Source: Polaromonas sp. UBA5171
GTDB lineage: Bacteria; Pseudomonadota; Gammaproteobacteria; Burkholderiales; Burkholderiaceae_C
Direction: 5' to 3'
Length of the DNA stretch: 54,083 bases
Assembly: GCA_002413395.1 (NCBI GenBank)
Contig: DHWX01000040.1
Span: 3,442 to 57,524, forward strand
Below the pieces are notes generated by a model that worked only from the letters and a program-made list of their open reading frames with translations, had not been told where the DNA came from and did no database searches. The stretch's first letter is position 1, and each line of letters opens with the position of its first letter. Position numbers and translations under genes: made by a program. Below are positions 33,341 to 42,242 of this stretch, one piece after another.

Positions 33341-35281
33341 ATGAACGCAGAAGTTGCCGCATTGATTCCCCTGACACGCAGCCTGGCGCGCGGCGCCACG
33401 GATGTGCCGTTGATCGAGCAGCCCATTGGGGCCTTTTTTGACGCCATGGTGGCGCGTCAGCCCGAACGTGAAGCGCTGGTCAGCAGCCACCAGCGGCGCC
33501 GCTACAGCTACCGCGAATTGCAGCGCGAAGCGAATCGCCTGGCCAGCGCGCTGCTGGGTCTGGGTCTGGTGCCGGGCGAGCGCGTCGGCATCTGGTCGCA
33601 CAACAACGCCGAATGGGTGCTGATGCAACTGGCCACGGCGAAAGTGGGTCTGATCCTGGTCAACATCAACCCGGCTTACCGCACCGCTGAAGTCGAATAC
33701 GCGCTCAACAAGGTCGGGTGCAAGGCGCTGGTGAGCATGGGCAGCTTCAAGACCAGCGATTACCTCGCCATGCTGCGCGAACTGGCACCCGAGTGGGCGC
33801 ACGCCCAGCCGGGCCAGCTGGCGTCCAGCAGGTTGCCGCATCTGCAAACCGTGGTCTGGATCGACGACGCGGGGCAGGCCGATGAGCAGCCGGGGATGAT
33901 GCGATTTTCAACCCTGATGGCAAGCGGCAACCCGGACGATCCGCGCTTGGCTGGCATCGCGGCGACGCTCAAGGCCACTGATCCCATCAATATCCAGTTC
34001 ACCAGCGGCACCACGGGTTTCCCGAAAGGCGCCACGCTGACGCACCGCAATATCCTGAACAACGGTTTTTTTATCGGCGAAGCCATGAAGCTCACGTCAG
34101 CCGACCGCCTGTGCATTCCCGTGCCGCTGTACCACTGCTTTGGCATGGTGCTGGGCAACCTGGCGTGTTTTACGCACGGCGCTACCATCGTCTACCCCAA
34201 TGATGGCTTCGACCCGCTGACCGTGCTGCAGACGGTGCAGGACGAAAAATGCACCGGTCTGCACGGCGTGCCGACCATGTTCATCGCCGAACTTGACCAT
34301 CCGCGCTTCAAGGAGTTCGATCTATCCACCTTGCGCACCGGCATCATGGCTGGCTCGCCCTGCCCGACCGAGGTGATGAAGCGTGTGATGACCGACATGC
34401 ACCTGAGCCAGATCACCATCGCCTACGGCATGACCGAAACCAGCCCGGTCAGTTGCCAGAGTTCCATCGACACGCCGCTGAACAAGCGTGTCTCCACCGT
34501 CGGCCTGGTGCAGCCGCACCTGGAGGTCAAGATCATTGCGCCCGAGAGCGGCGACATTGTTGCGACCGGCGTATCGGGCGAACTCTGCACGCGTGGCTAT
34601 TCGGTGATGCACGGCTATTGGGACGACCCGGCTCGCACACAGGAGGCGATTGACGCTGACGGCTGGATGCACACCGGCGACCTGGCCACCATGGACCCCG
34701 AGGGCTATGTCAACATCGTCGGCCGCATCAAGGACATGGTGATTCGCGGTGGCGAAAATATTTACCCGCGCGAAATCGAGGAATTCCTCTATCGCCATCC
34801 CAAGGTGCAGGACGTGCAGGTCGTAGGCCTGCCCGACAAGCGCTACGGCGAAGAACTGTGCGCCTGGATCATCACGAGGCCCGGCGAGACGCTGGGCGAA
34901 GACGACATCCGCGATTTCTGCAAGGGCCAGATTGCGCACTACAAGGTGCCGCGTTACATTCGCTTCGTGTCAGGCTTTCCCATGACAGTGACCGGCAAGA
35001 TCCAGAAGTTCAAGATTCGCGATGAAATGAAAAACCAGCTCGGGCTGGAAGAAGAAAAAAACCGCCTGAAAGAAACCGGCATTACCCATGACCACGTTAG
35101 ACACCCAACTCAACGCCCGTTCCGCCGACTTCCAGGCCAATGCCGCTGCCATGCGGGCGCTGGTGGACGATCTCCATGTGCAGCTAGCGAGGGCCGCCGC
35201 CGGTGGTGGCGAAGCGGCCAGGGCCAAACACACGGCGCGCGGCAAACTGCTGCCACGCGACCGGGTTCAGATGCTGCTTGA
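33341..35281 (+). CDS. AMP-forming acyl-CoA ligase, C-terminus extended by a probable indel
   Basis: An acyl-CoA synthetase that adenylates a carboxylate and loads it on CoA. The P-loop is T-S-G-T-T-G-F-P-K-G, the A5 motif Y-G-M-T-E-T, A8 G-R-I-K-D-M-V-I-R-G-G-E-N, and the catalytic lysine sits in V-T-G-K-I-Q-K-F. The start at 33341 follows the strong site AGGAGA. At the seven-A run 35055-35061 the frame passes the expected end: with six A the protein would stop at 35068 after E-E-E-K-T-A, about 575 residues. As read, it runs 194 bases into liuB with an arginine-rich tail unlike the family. It occupies the place where other Liu operons have isovaleryl-CoA dehydrogenase. Confidence 0.92.
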   Translation: MNAEVAALIPLTRSLARGATDVPLIEQPIGAFFDAMVARQPEREALVSSHQRRRYSYRELQREANRLASALLGLGLVPGERVGIWSHNNAEWVLMQLATAKVGLILVNINPAYRTAEVEYALNKVGCKALVSMGSFKTSDYLAMLRELAPEWAHAQPGQLASSRLPHLQTVVWIDDAGQADEQPGMMRFSTLMASGNPDDPRLAGIAATLKATDPINIQFTSGTTGFPKGATLTHRNILNNGFFIGEAMKLTSADRLCIPVPLYHCFGMVLGNLACFTHGATIVYPNDGFDPLTVLQTVQDEKCTGLHGVPTMFIAELDHPRFKEFDLSTLRTGIMAGSPCPTEVMKRVMTDMHLSQITIAYGMTETSPVSCQSSIDTPLNKRVSTVGLVQPHLEVKIIAPESGDIVATGVSGELCTRGYSVMHGYWDDPARTQEAIDADGWMHTGDLATMDPEGYVNIVGRIKDMVIRGGENIYPREIEEFLYRHPKVQDVQVVGLPDKRYGEELCAWIITRPGETLGEDDIRDFCKGQIAHYKVPRYIRFVSGFPMTVTGKIQKFKIRDEMKNQLGLEEEKNRLKETGITHDHVRHPTQRPFRRLPGQCRCHAGAGGRSPCAASEGRRRWWRSGQGQTHGARQTAATRPGSDAA

Positions 35282-36710
35282 CCCGGGCACGCCCTTTCTG
35301 GAGCTGGCCCCGCTGGCGGCCCTGGGGATGTATCCCGACCGGGATGGCAGCGACAGCGCGCCCAGCGCCGGATTGATTGCGGGCATCGGCCGCGTCAGCG
35401 GGGTCGACTGCATGATTGTGTGCAATGACGCCACCGTCAAGGGTGGCACCTATTACCCGCTCACGGTGAAAAAGCATTTGCGGGCCCAGGAAATTGCGCA
35501 GCAAAACAATCTTCCCTGTATCTACCTGGTCGATTCGGGTGGCGCCAATTTGCCGAACCAGGACGAGGTGTTTCCCGACCGCGACCACTTCGGCCGTATC
35601 TTTTTCAACCAGGCCAACATGAGCGCGGCGGGCATTGCGCAAATTGCCGTAGTGATGGGTTCATGTACGGCGGGCGGTGCCTATGTGCCCGCCATGAGCG
35701 ATGAAAGCATCATCGTCAAGAATCAGGGGACCATTTTTCTGGGCGGACCGCCGCTGGTCAAGGCGGCGACCGGCGAGATCGTGACGGCCGAGGACCTGGG
35801 CGGCGGTGATGTGCACACCCGCCTGTCTGGCGTGGCTGACCAGCTGGCGCAAAACGACGTGCATGCGCTGGCGCTGGCCCGTGTGTCGGTCCGGAATTTG
35901 AATAAAAGCAAGGCTAAGGACCCTACGGAACGGGCTGCATTGGCTCCTAAATTTGAATCACGGGAGCTTTATGGCGTGATTCCCGTCGACACCCGCAAGT
36001 CTTTTGATGTGCGCGAAATCATCGCCCGTATCGTCGACGGCAGCGAGTTTGACGAGTTCAAGGCGCGCTACGGCACCACGCTGGTCTGCGGCTTTGCTCA
36101 CATTGAAGGCATGCCGGTGGGCATCATTGCCAACAACGGTATTTTGTTCAGCGAGTCGGCCCTGAAAGCCGCGCACTTCATCGAGCTGTGCTGCCAGCGC
36201 AAGATCCCGCTGGTGTTTTTGCAGAACATCACCGGCTTCATGGTCGGCCGCAAGTATGAAAACGAAGGCATTGCCCGCAACGGTGCCAAGATGGTCACAG
36301 CCGTGGCCACGGCTGCGGTTCCCAAGTTCACCATCATCATTGGCGGCAGTTTTGGCGCTGGCAACTATGGCATGTGCGGACGCGCCTATTCGCCGCGTTT
36401 CCTGTGGATGTGGCCCAATGCGCGCATCAGTGTGATGGGCGGCGAGCAGGCCGCCAGTGTGCTCGCCACAGTCAGGCGAGACGGCATTGAAGGCAAGGGC
36501 GGCGACTGGTCTGCTTCCGATGAAGAAGCCTTCAAGGCGCCGATACGCAGCCAGTATGAGACCCAAGGCCATCCTTACTACGCCACTGCGCGGCTTTGGG
36601 ACGACGGGGTGATTGACCCGGCCGATACCCGCCGCGTGCTGGCGCTGGGTCTGAGCGCATCGCGCAATGCGCCGATTGCCGAGACGAAATTCGGCCTGTT
36701 CCGGATGTAA
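35088..36710 (+). CDS. liuB: Methylcrotonyl-CoA carboxylase, carboxyltransferase (beta) subunit
   Basis: A 540-residue acyl-CoA carboxyltransferase with two crotonase-like halves. Characteristic stretches are M-G-S-C-T-A-G-G-A-Y-V-P-A-M-S-D-E (first half, oxyanion loop) and G-G-S-F-G-A-G-N-Y-G-M-C-G-R-A-Y-S-P-R (second half, biotin-side loop). Together with the biotin subunit encoded at 37547 it converts 3-methylcrotonyl-CoA to 3-methylglutaconyl-CoA in leucine and isovalerate breakdown. Geranyl-CoA carboxylase is a close paralog, but the adjacent methylglutaconyl-CoA hydratase and HMG-CoA lyase genes favour the leucine pathway. Confidence 0.92.
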   Translation: MTTLDTQLNARSADFQANAAAMRALVDDLHVQLARAAAGGGEAARAKHTARGKLLPRDRVQMLLDPGTPFLELAPLAALGMYPDRDGSDSAPSAGLIAGIGRVSGVDCMIVCNDATVKGGTYYPLTVKKHLRAQEIAQQNNLPCIYLVDSGGANLPNQDEVFPDRDHFGRIFFNQANMSAAGIAQIAVVMGSCTAGGAYVPAMSDESIIVKNQGTIFLGGPPLVKAATGEIVTAEDLGGGDVHTRLSGVADQLAQNDVHALALARVSVRNLNKSKAKDPTERAALAPKFESRELYGVIPVDTRKSFDVREIIARIVDGSEFDEFKARYGTTLVCGFAHIEGMPVGIIANNGILFSESALKAAHFIELCCQRKIPLVFLQNITGFMVGRKYENEGIARNGAKMVTAVATAAVPKFTIIIGGSFGAGNYGMCGRAYSPRFLWMWPNARISVMGGEQAASVLATVRRDGIEGKGGDWSASDEEAFKAPIRSQYETQGHPYYATARLWDDGVIDPADTRRVLALGLSASRNAPIAETKFGLFRM

Positions 36711-36713
36711 GCC

Positions 36714-37493
36714 ATGAAGTACCTTCAACTCACTGTTCAGGCGGGCGTGGCGACGCTGTTGCTCAACCGCCCTGAAGTGCGCAATGCCTTCAACGACGAC
36801 GTGATTGCCGAGTTCACCCAGGCATTCGGCGAATTGGGCGGGCGCGAGGACGTGCGCTGCGTCGTGCTGGCGGCCGCGGGCCAGGCCTTTTGCGCCGGTG
36901 CCGACCTGAACTGGATGCGCCGCATGGCCGACTACACCCATGCCGAGAATCTGGCCGATGCGGCGCAGCTGGCCGAGATGCTGCGCGTGATTTACGAATG
37001 CCCCAAGCCCACCATTGCGCGCATCCAGGGCGATGTGTATGCGGGCGGCGTCGGGCTGGTGGCCGTGTGTGATGTGGCCGTGAGCGTCGATGCCGCCAAC
37101 TTTTGTCTGAGCGAAGTCAGGCTGGGGCTGATTCCCGCCACCATCAGCCCGTATGTGATTCGTGCCATGGGGGCGCGTGCGGCGCACCGCTATTTTCTGA
37201 CGGCGGAGCGCTTTGACGCGCAAGAGGCGCAACGCATCGGTTTTGTTCACAGCGTGGTGGCGGCCGACGCGCTGGACGCCAGGGTGGCGGAGATCACTCA
37301 AGCCCTGGTGAACGCCAGCCCCGCAGCGGTAAAGGCCTGTAAACAGTTGTTGCAGGACGTGGCCGGACGCGAGATATCGGCCGGGCTGATTCACCGCACC
37401 GTGCAAGGCATCGCCGATATCCGTGCCAGTGAGGAAGGCAGGGAAGGCGTGCAGTCATTCCTGCAAAAGCGCAAGCCGTCCTGGCTGCTCTGA
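36714..37493 (+). CDS. liuC: Methylglutaconyl-CoA hydratase (enoyl-CoA hydratase family)
   Basis: A 259-residue crotonase. It has A-G-A-D-L-N-W-M-R-R-M-A (LiuC-typical), the P-T-I-A-R-I-Q-G-D-V-Y-A-G-G-V-G-L loop and L-S-E-V-R-L-G-L-I-P, where the catalytic glutamate equivalent to rat E164 is kept. It hydrates 3-methylglutaconyl-CoA to HMG-CoA. The ATG follows the liuB stop by three bases, and liuD follows 53 bases downstream. Confidence 0.92.
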   Translation: MKYLQLTVQAGVATLLLNRPEVRNAFNDDVIAEFTQAFGELGGREDVRCVVLAAAGQAFCAGADLNWMRRMADYTHAENLADAAQLAEMLRVIYECPKPTIARIQGDVYAGGVGLVAVCDVAVSVDAANFCLSEVRLGLIPATISPYVIRAMGARAAHRYFLTAERFDAQEAQRIGFVHSVVAADALDARVAEITQALVNASPAAVKACKQLLQDVAGREISAGLIHRTVQGIADIRASEEGREGVQSFLQKRKPSWLL

Positions 37494-37546
37494 TCACGGA
37501 TCGCCCACCGTTACCCTGAAGCCACCTTTTCCAAAGAACAACAGAT

Positions 37547-39592
37547 ATGTTTAAAAAAATCCTGATCGCGAACCGGGGCGAAATTGCCTGCCGCGTTGCA
37601 GCCACTGCCAGGCGCATGGCCATCAAAACGGTCGCGGTGTACTCGGATGCCGATGCCAACGCCAGGCATGTGCGCTTTTGCGATGAGGCCATTCACATCG
37701 GCGGCAGTGCCCCCAAGGACAGCTATTTGCGCTGGGAGCGCATCATCGCGGCGGCCAAAGCCACGGGCGCCGAGGCGATTCACCCGGGCTATGGCTTCCT
37801 GAGCGAGAACGAGGAATTTGCGCAGGCTTGCCTGAACGCCGGACTGGTCTTTATTGGTCCACCGGCATCCGCCATCAAGGCCATGGGCCTGAAGGCCGAG
37901 TCGAAGCGCCTGATGGAAACCGCCGGCGTGCCGCTGGTGCCCGGCTACCACGGCAGTGACCAGTCACCCGAACTGCTCAAGCGCGAGGCGGATCGCATCG
38001 GTTATCCGGTGCTGATCAAGGCCAGCGCGGGCGGCGGCGGCAAGGGCATGCGCGCGGTGAGCAAGCCGGAAGATTTTGATGCGGCGCTGGCGTCCTGCAA
38101 GCGCGAAGCCATCACCAGCTTTGGTGATGACGCGGTGCTGGTGGAAAAATATGCACAGCGTCCGCGGCACATTGAAATCCAGGTGTTTGGCGACAGCCAC
38201 GGCAACTATGTTTACCTGTTCGAGCGCGACTGCTCGGTGCAGCGCCGCCACCAGAAAGTACTGGAAGAGGCGCCCGCTCCCGGCATGACGCCAGCCATGC
38301 GCCAGCAGATGGGCGAAGCCGCGGTGGCGGCGGCGCGAGCGGTCAACTATGTCGGTGCTGGCACGGTGGAGTTCATCGTTGAGCAGCGCGCTGACGGCAG
38401 CATGAATTTCTTTTTCATGGAGATGAATACGCGGCTGCAAGTCGAGCATCCCGTCACCGAAGCAATCACGGGGCTGGACCTGGTGGAGTGGCAGTTGCGC
38501 GTGGCCTCGGGCGAGCAACTGCCCCTCAGGCAAGACCAGTTGCGGATCAATGGCCACGCGATCGAGGCGCGCATTTGCGCCGAAAATCCCGACAACAATT
38601 TTCTGCCCGCCACCGGCACGCTGCAGGTGCTCCGGCTGCCGCCCTGCGTCGCTTTCCTTGCTCCTCTGTCACAGAGGGAAGGTCGCGGTGCAAACCAGCC
38701 CATCCGGGTTGATTCAGGCATTCGCGAGGGCGATACCGTCAGCCCTTTCTATGACTCCATGCTGGCCAAGCTGATCGTGCATGGACAGACCCGTGACGAA
38801 GCGCTGGCCCGGCTTGACGAAGCGCTGGCGCAAACGCGCATTGTCGGGCTCAACACCAATGTGCAGTTTTTGCGTTACGTGGTGCGCAGTTCCTCGTTTG
38901 CCCAGGCCAATCTGGACACTGCGCTGATTCAGCGCGAAGAAGCGGTGCTGTTTAACCAGGAACCGGTCGGGCTGGCGATGGCGGCCGCGGCGGCAGTGGC
39001 GCAGGCGCTGCTGGGTGAGCAAGCCAGCGCAGGTGCCGATCCCTTCAGTCGCCGCGATGGCTGGCAATCGCATGGCGTGACGCAGCGGCGTTTCGAGTTC
39101 GAATTTCACGGTGAACCGGCCCACGCCGACCTTTGCTACCTGCATGACGGCGCACTGCGCCTGGAAGTGGGCGAGGTGTCAGGCCCGCTGGTGTTTTCCC
39201 GCGTCGAAAATACCCAGGGAGAAATCGATATCCAGTTTGCGGGCCAGCGCCTGACTGTCGCCGTTTATCGGCAAAGCAGTCAGATCGATGAGGTGGATCA
39301 CATTTTTTCCGCGCGCGGTGCCACGCAGATCATGGCGATTGACTCGCTCGCCCACGCTGGCGAGAGCCACGCCGAAATCGGGCGGCTGACGGCGCCCATG
39401 CCCGGCAAGGTGGTGTCGTTTGCCGTCAGGGCCGGCGACAAGGTCAGCAAGGGCCAGACCCTGGCGGTGATGGAGGCCATGAAAATGGAGCACACCATTG
39501 CAGCCCCCGCTGACGGCGTCGTGCGGGAGCTGTTGTATGCCTCGGGGGATCAGGTGGCCGAAGGGGCCGAACTGCTCAAGATGGAGCTGTGA
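37547..39592 (+). CDS. liuD: Methylcrotonyl-CoA carboxylase, biotin-containing (alpha) subunit
   Basis: A 681-residue subunit with a biotin carboxylase half (K-I-L-I-A-N-R-G-E-I-A-C-R at the start, glycine-rich loop K-A-S-A-G-G-G-G-K-G-M, and M-E-M-N-T-R-L-Q-V-E-H-P) and a C-terminal biotin carrier domain with the acceptor lysine K646 in A-M-K-M-E-H. It carboxylates biotin with ATP and bicarbonate for LiuB. Residues about 371-385 (A-P-L-S-Q-R-E-G-R-G-A-N-Q) are an insertion in a loop that is normally short; the DNA there is an imperfect inverted repeat, so it looks like a repeat inserted in frame. Confidence 0.93.
   Translation: MFKKILIANRGEIACRVAATARRMAIKTVAVYSDADANARHVRFCDEAIHIGGSAPKDSYLRWERIIAAAKATGAEAIHPGYGFLSENEEFAQACLNAGLVFIGPPASAIKAMGLKAESKRLMETAGVPLVPGYHGSDQSPELLKREADRIGYPVLIKASAGGGGKGMRAVSKPEDFDAALASCKREAITSFGDDAVLVEKYAQRPRHIEIQVFGDSHGNYVYLFERDCSVQRRHQKVLEEAPAPGMTPAMRQQMGEAAVAAARAVNYVGAGTVEFIVEQRADGSMNFFFMEMNTRLQVEHPVTEAITGLDLVEWQLRVASGEQLPLRQDQLRINGHAIEARICAENPDNNFLPATGTLQVLRLPPCVAFLAPLSQREGRGANQPIRVDSGIREGDTVSPFYDSMLAKLIVHGQTRDEALARLDEALAQTRIVGLNTNVQFLRYVVRSSSFAQANLDTALIQREEAVLFNQEPVGLAMAAAAAVAQALLGEQASAGADPFSRRDGWQSHGVTQRRFEFEFHGEPAHADLCYLHDGALRLEVGEVSGPLVFSRVENTQGEIDIQFAGQRLTVAVYRQSSQIDEVDHIFSARGATQIMAIDSLAHAGESHAEIGRLTAPMPGKVVSFAVRAGDKVSKGQTLAVMEAMKMEHTIAAPADGVVRELLYASGDQVAEGAELLKMEL
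38663..38677. repeat. Small inverted repeat within liuD
   Basis: Seven-base perfect arms CCTCTGT/ACAGAGG around one base. It encodes part of an extra peptide (residues 371-385) in the biotin carboxylase domain. The peptide resembles the S-P-x-x-x-E-G-R-G translations of common betaproteobacterial intergenic repeats. Confidence 0.5.
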
Positions 39593-39611
39593 AATTTTGC
39601 AGACTGACCTG

Positions 39612-40541
39612 ATGCGTGTCAGCTTTTGCTGCACTGATACCAAAGCCCAGCCGTGGCTGGAGGGCTTGCGTGCTGCCCTGCCGGGCGCAGCGGTGGAGGC
39701 GTGGGCTGCTGGCGCGGCTGCGGCCGACTATGCGATCGTGTGGGCTCCGCCGCAGCAGTTTTTTGATGAGCAGAGCGGGCTCAAGGCCATCTTCAACATT
39801 GGCGCGGGGGTTGATGCGCTGATGAAGCTGCGCTTGCCGCGCGGGGTTCCGGTTGTCAGGCTTGACGATGCGGGCATGTCGGTGCAGATGGCTGAATATG
39901 TGTGTCATGCGGTGATTCGCCATTTCCGCGAGTTTGATGGCTATGAGGCCGACGTGGCGCAGGGCAAATGGTCATATCGAAAACCGCGCCTGCACGCCGA
40001 TTATCCGGTCGGTGTGATGGGCCTGGGCGTGCTCGGGACACGCGTGAGCCGGGCGCTGGTGCAGTTTGATTTTCCGGTGCTGGGCTGGAGCCGGTCCGCC
40101 AAATCCATCCCTGGCGTGCAATGTTTTTCAGGCGCAGCGGAGGTTAACGATTTTCTGATGGCCAGCCGCATTCTGGTGTGCCTGCTGCCGCTCACGCCCG
40201 ACACCGAAAATATTCTGCGGCATGACACGCTGTCCCGGTTGCAGCCCGGCGGCTATGTCATCAACGTGGCACGCGGGCGCCATCTGGTCGATGAAGACCT
40301 GATCGCGCTGATTGACAGCGGCCATCTGGCGGGTGCTACGCTGGATGTGTTTCGCAACGAGCCGCTGCCCGCCGCACATCCGTTCTGGAAGCACCCTAAA
40401 ATTACCGTGACGCCGCACACCTCGGCCCGCACACTGCGCGAAGAAAGCATTGGGCAGATCGCCGCGAAAATTCAGGCGTTGCAAAATGGAGCTCCTGTTG
40501 CCACTCTCGCCGGTGTGGTTGACCCGAAAAAAGGATACTGA
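39612..40541 (+). CDS. 2-Hydroxyacid dehydrogenase, GhrA type (glyoxylate/hydroxypyruvate reductase)
   Basis: A 309-residue D-2-hydroxyacid dehydrogenase. The nucleotide loop is G-V-M-G-L-G-V-L-G-T, and the catalytic triad appears as arginine in N-V-A-R-G-R-H-L-V, glutamate in R-N-E-P-L-P and histidine in T-P-H-T-S-A. The group reduces glyoxylate or hydroxypyruvate with NADPH. It sits inside the liu operon between liuD and the HMG-CoA lyase gene with short gaps (19 and 4 bases), so it is co-transcribed, though it has no step in leucine breakdown. The frame is open upstream into liuD; 39612 is the family start. Confidence 0.9.
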   Translation: MRVSFCCTDTKAQPWLEGLRAALPGAAVEAWAAGAAAADYAIVWAPPQQFFDEQSGLKAIFNIGAGVDALMKLRLPRGVPVVRLDDAGMSVQMAEYVCHAVIRHFREFDGYEADVAQGKWSYRKPRLHADYPVGVMGLGVLGTRVSRALVQFDFPVLGWSRSAKSIPGVQCFSGAAEVNDFLMASRILVCLLPLTPDTENILRHDTLSRLQPGGYVINVARGRHLVDEDLIALIDSGHLAGATLDVFRNEPLPAAHPFWKHPKITVTPHTSARTLREESIGQIAAKIQALQNGAPVATLAGVVDPKKGY

Positions 40542-40545
40542 GCAT

Positions 40546-41466
40546 ATGCAATTCCCCACCCGAGTCAAACTCGTCGATGTCGGTCCCCGTGACGGTTTGC
40601 AGAACGAAAAAGCGTCGGTGCCCGCGGCCGTCAAGATCGAACTGGTGCAGCGCCTGCAGGATGCCGGACTGAATGAGATCGAAGTCACCAGCTTTGTCGC
40701 GCCCAAATGGGTGCCGCAGATGGCCGACAACGCCGTGGTGATGGCGGGGATTCGGCGCAAACCGGGCGTGCGGTATTCCGTGCTCACGCCCAACATGAAG
40801 GGCTTTGAGGCGGCGGTGGCCGCGCCGCGAGCGCTGTGGCCCGATGAGATTGTGGTGTTTGGCGCGGCCAGCGAAGCTTTCAGCCAGCGCAACATCAATT
40901 GCTCCATCGCTGAAAGCATCGAGCGCTTCGCGCCCGTGGTGCAGGCCGCCCGCGCCGCCGGAATGCATGTGCGCGGGGCCATGTCATGCGCTGTCGGCTG
41001 TCCCTACGAAGGCGAGATTGCGCCCGAGCGGGTGGGTTACCTGGCCGGGCTCATGAAGGGCATTGGCGTGCAGCATATCGGTGTGGCTGACACCATTGGC
41101 GTGGGCACGCCGCGCAAGGTGCAACGCGCCATGGAGGCGGCGCTGCAGCACTACGACATCGACGATGTGTCGGGCCACTTTCACGACACCTACGGTCAGG
41201 CGCTGGCCAATACGCTGGCCACGCTGGAGCTGGGTGTGTGGCAGTTTGACACGTCGATCGCGGGCCTTGGGGGCTGCCCTTACGCCAAAGGGGCTACCGG
41301 TAACGCGGCTACCGAAGACGTGGTGTACATGCTGCATGGCATGGACATCGAAACTGGCATTGATCTGGACAAACTGCTCGACGCGGGGAAATTCATCAGC
41401 GACTTTCTGGAACGCAAACCCAACTCCCGTGCGGCAACGGCTTTGCTCAACAAGAGGGCGGGTTGA
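40546..41466 (+). CDS. liuE: Hydroxymethylglutaryl-CoA lyase
   Basis: A 306-residue TIM-barrel lyase that splits HMG-CoA into acetyl-CoA and acetoacetate, the last step of the leucine route. The metal/substrate motif V-D-V-G-P-R-D-G-L-Q-N-E opens the protein; G-H-F-H-D-T-Y-G carries the metal histidines; the catalytic cysteine lies in G-L-G-G-C-P-Y-A-K-G-A-T-G-N. AAAGGA precedes the ATG at a suitable distance. Its stop overlaps the start of the YbaK-type gene. Confidence 0.95.
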   Translation: MQFPTRVKLVDVGPRDGLQNEKASVPAAVKIELVQRLQDAGLNEIEVTSFVAPKWVPQMADNAVVMAGIRRKPGVRYSVLTPNMKGFEAAVAAPRALWPDEIVVFGAASEAFSQRNINCSIAESIERFAPVVQAARAAGMHVRGAMSCAVGCPYEGEIAPERVGYLAGLMKGIGVQHIGVADTIGVGTPRKVQRAMEAALQHYDIDDVSGHFHDTYGQALANTLATLELGVWQFDTSIAGLGGCPYAKGATGNAATEDVVYMLHGMDIETGIDLDKLLDAGKFISDFLERKPNSRAATALLNKRAG

Positions 41467-42242
41467 TGGGTGCTTCGGCGCTGAAGGCTTTGCCTGAGGG
41501 GGCGCAACGGGTAGCGGCGGTGCTGCGGGCCCAAGGGCATGCGTACGCGCCCATCATGCTCGATGACGCCGCGCGCACTGCGCAGCAGGCGGCGGATGCC
41601 CTGGGGATTGCACTGGGCCAGATTGCCAAGAGCATTATTTTTCGCCGCAAGTCAGACGATGTGGCCGTGCTGGTGGTGACCTCAGGCGACCAGCGCGTTG
41701 ATGAAAAAAAGGTGGAAGCCCTGGTCTGCACCGGCGGCACGCGGCTCGGGCGCGCGGATGCGGCATTCGTGAAAGCTGCAACCGGCTTTTCGATAGGCGG
41801 TGTTTCACCGCTCGCCCATGCCACACCTGTGGTAACGCTGATTGACCAGTCGCTGTTCCGCTTTGACGACATTTGGGCCGCGGCTGGGCATCCTCACGCC
41901 GTGTTCCGGCTTTCACCGCAAGCGCTTGCGCGACTGACGGGTGCACCGGTGGAAGACCTGGCGGTGCCAGTGACGGTGGCTGTGGTGCCAACGGTTGAGG
42001 ATAAAAAATTGGCGCTGCGGCGCGCCATCAGTCTGGTCACCCTGCGCGCCCAGACGGTGGACGCGGCAGCCGATGTTCCGTCGCCCTGCATTTCCATTTG
42101 CCGCATGAGTGACACGACTGGGTGGTGCGAGGGCTGTTTTCGAACGCGTGACGAGATTGCGGTCTGGAGCTGCGCGGACGATGAAAGCAAGCGCCGCATC
42201 TGGCGCGCCATTGAGCAGCGCATGGCTGATCTAAAAGCATGA
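41466..42242 (+). CDS. YbaK/ProX-type aminoacyl-tRNA deacylase fused to DUF1289
   Basis: A 258-residue fusion. Residues about 5-165 form a YbaK/EbsC domain (H-A-Y-A-P-I, K-S-I-I-F-R, G-D-Q-R-V-D-E-K-K-V-E, and I-G-G-V-S-P), which edits misacylated tRNA in trans. Residues 200-258 are DUF1289: S-P-C-I-S-I-C-R-M, then G-W-C-E-G-C-F-R-T-R-D-E-I, a four-cysteine probable metal site with unknown role. The fusion suggests that the cysteine module works with the editing domain, for instance in RNA contact. It overlaps the HMG-CoA lyase stop and the next start, so it belongs to the liu transcript. Confidence 0.9.
   Translation: MGASALKALPEGAQRVAAVLRAQGHAYAPIMLDDAARTAQQAADALGIALGQIAKSIIFRRKSDDVAVLVVTSGDQRVDEKKVEALVCTGGTRLGRADAAFVKAATGFSIGGVSPLAHATPVVTLIDQSLFRFDDIWAAAGHPHAVFRLSPQALARLTGAPVEDLAVPVTVAVVPTVEDKKLALRRAISLVTLRAQTVDAAADVPSPCISICRMSDTTGWCEGCFRTRDEIAVWSCADDESKRRIWRAIEQRMADLKA

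Noticed and set aside
35958..37406. A 482-codon minus-strand frame opposite liuB and liuC
   Set aside because: It spans the boundary of two real genes and has the histidine- and arginine-rich composition of a shadow frame.
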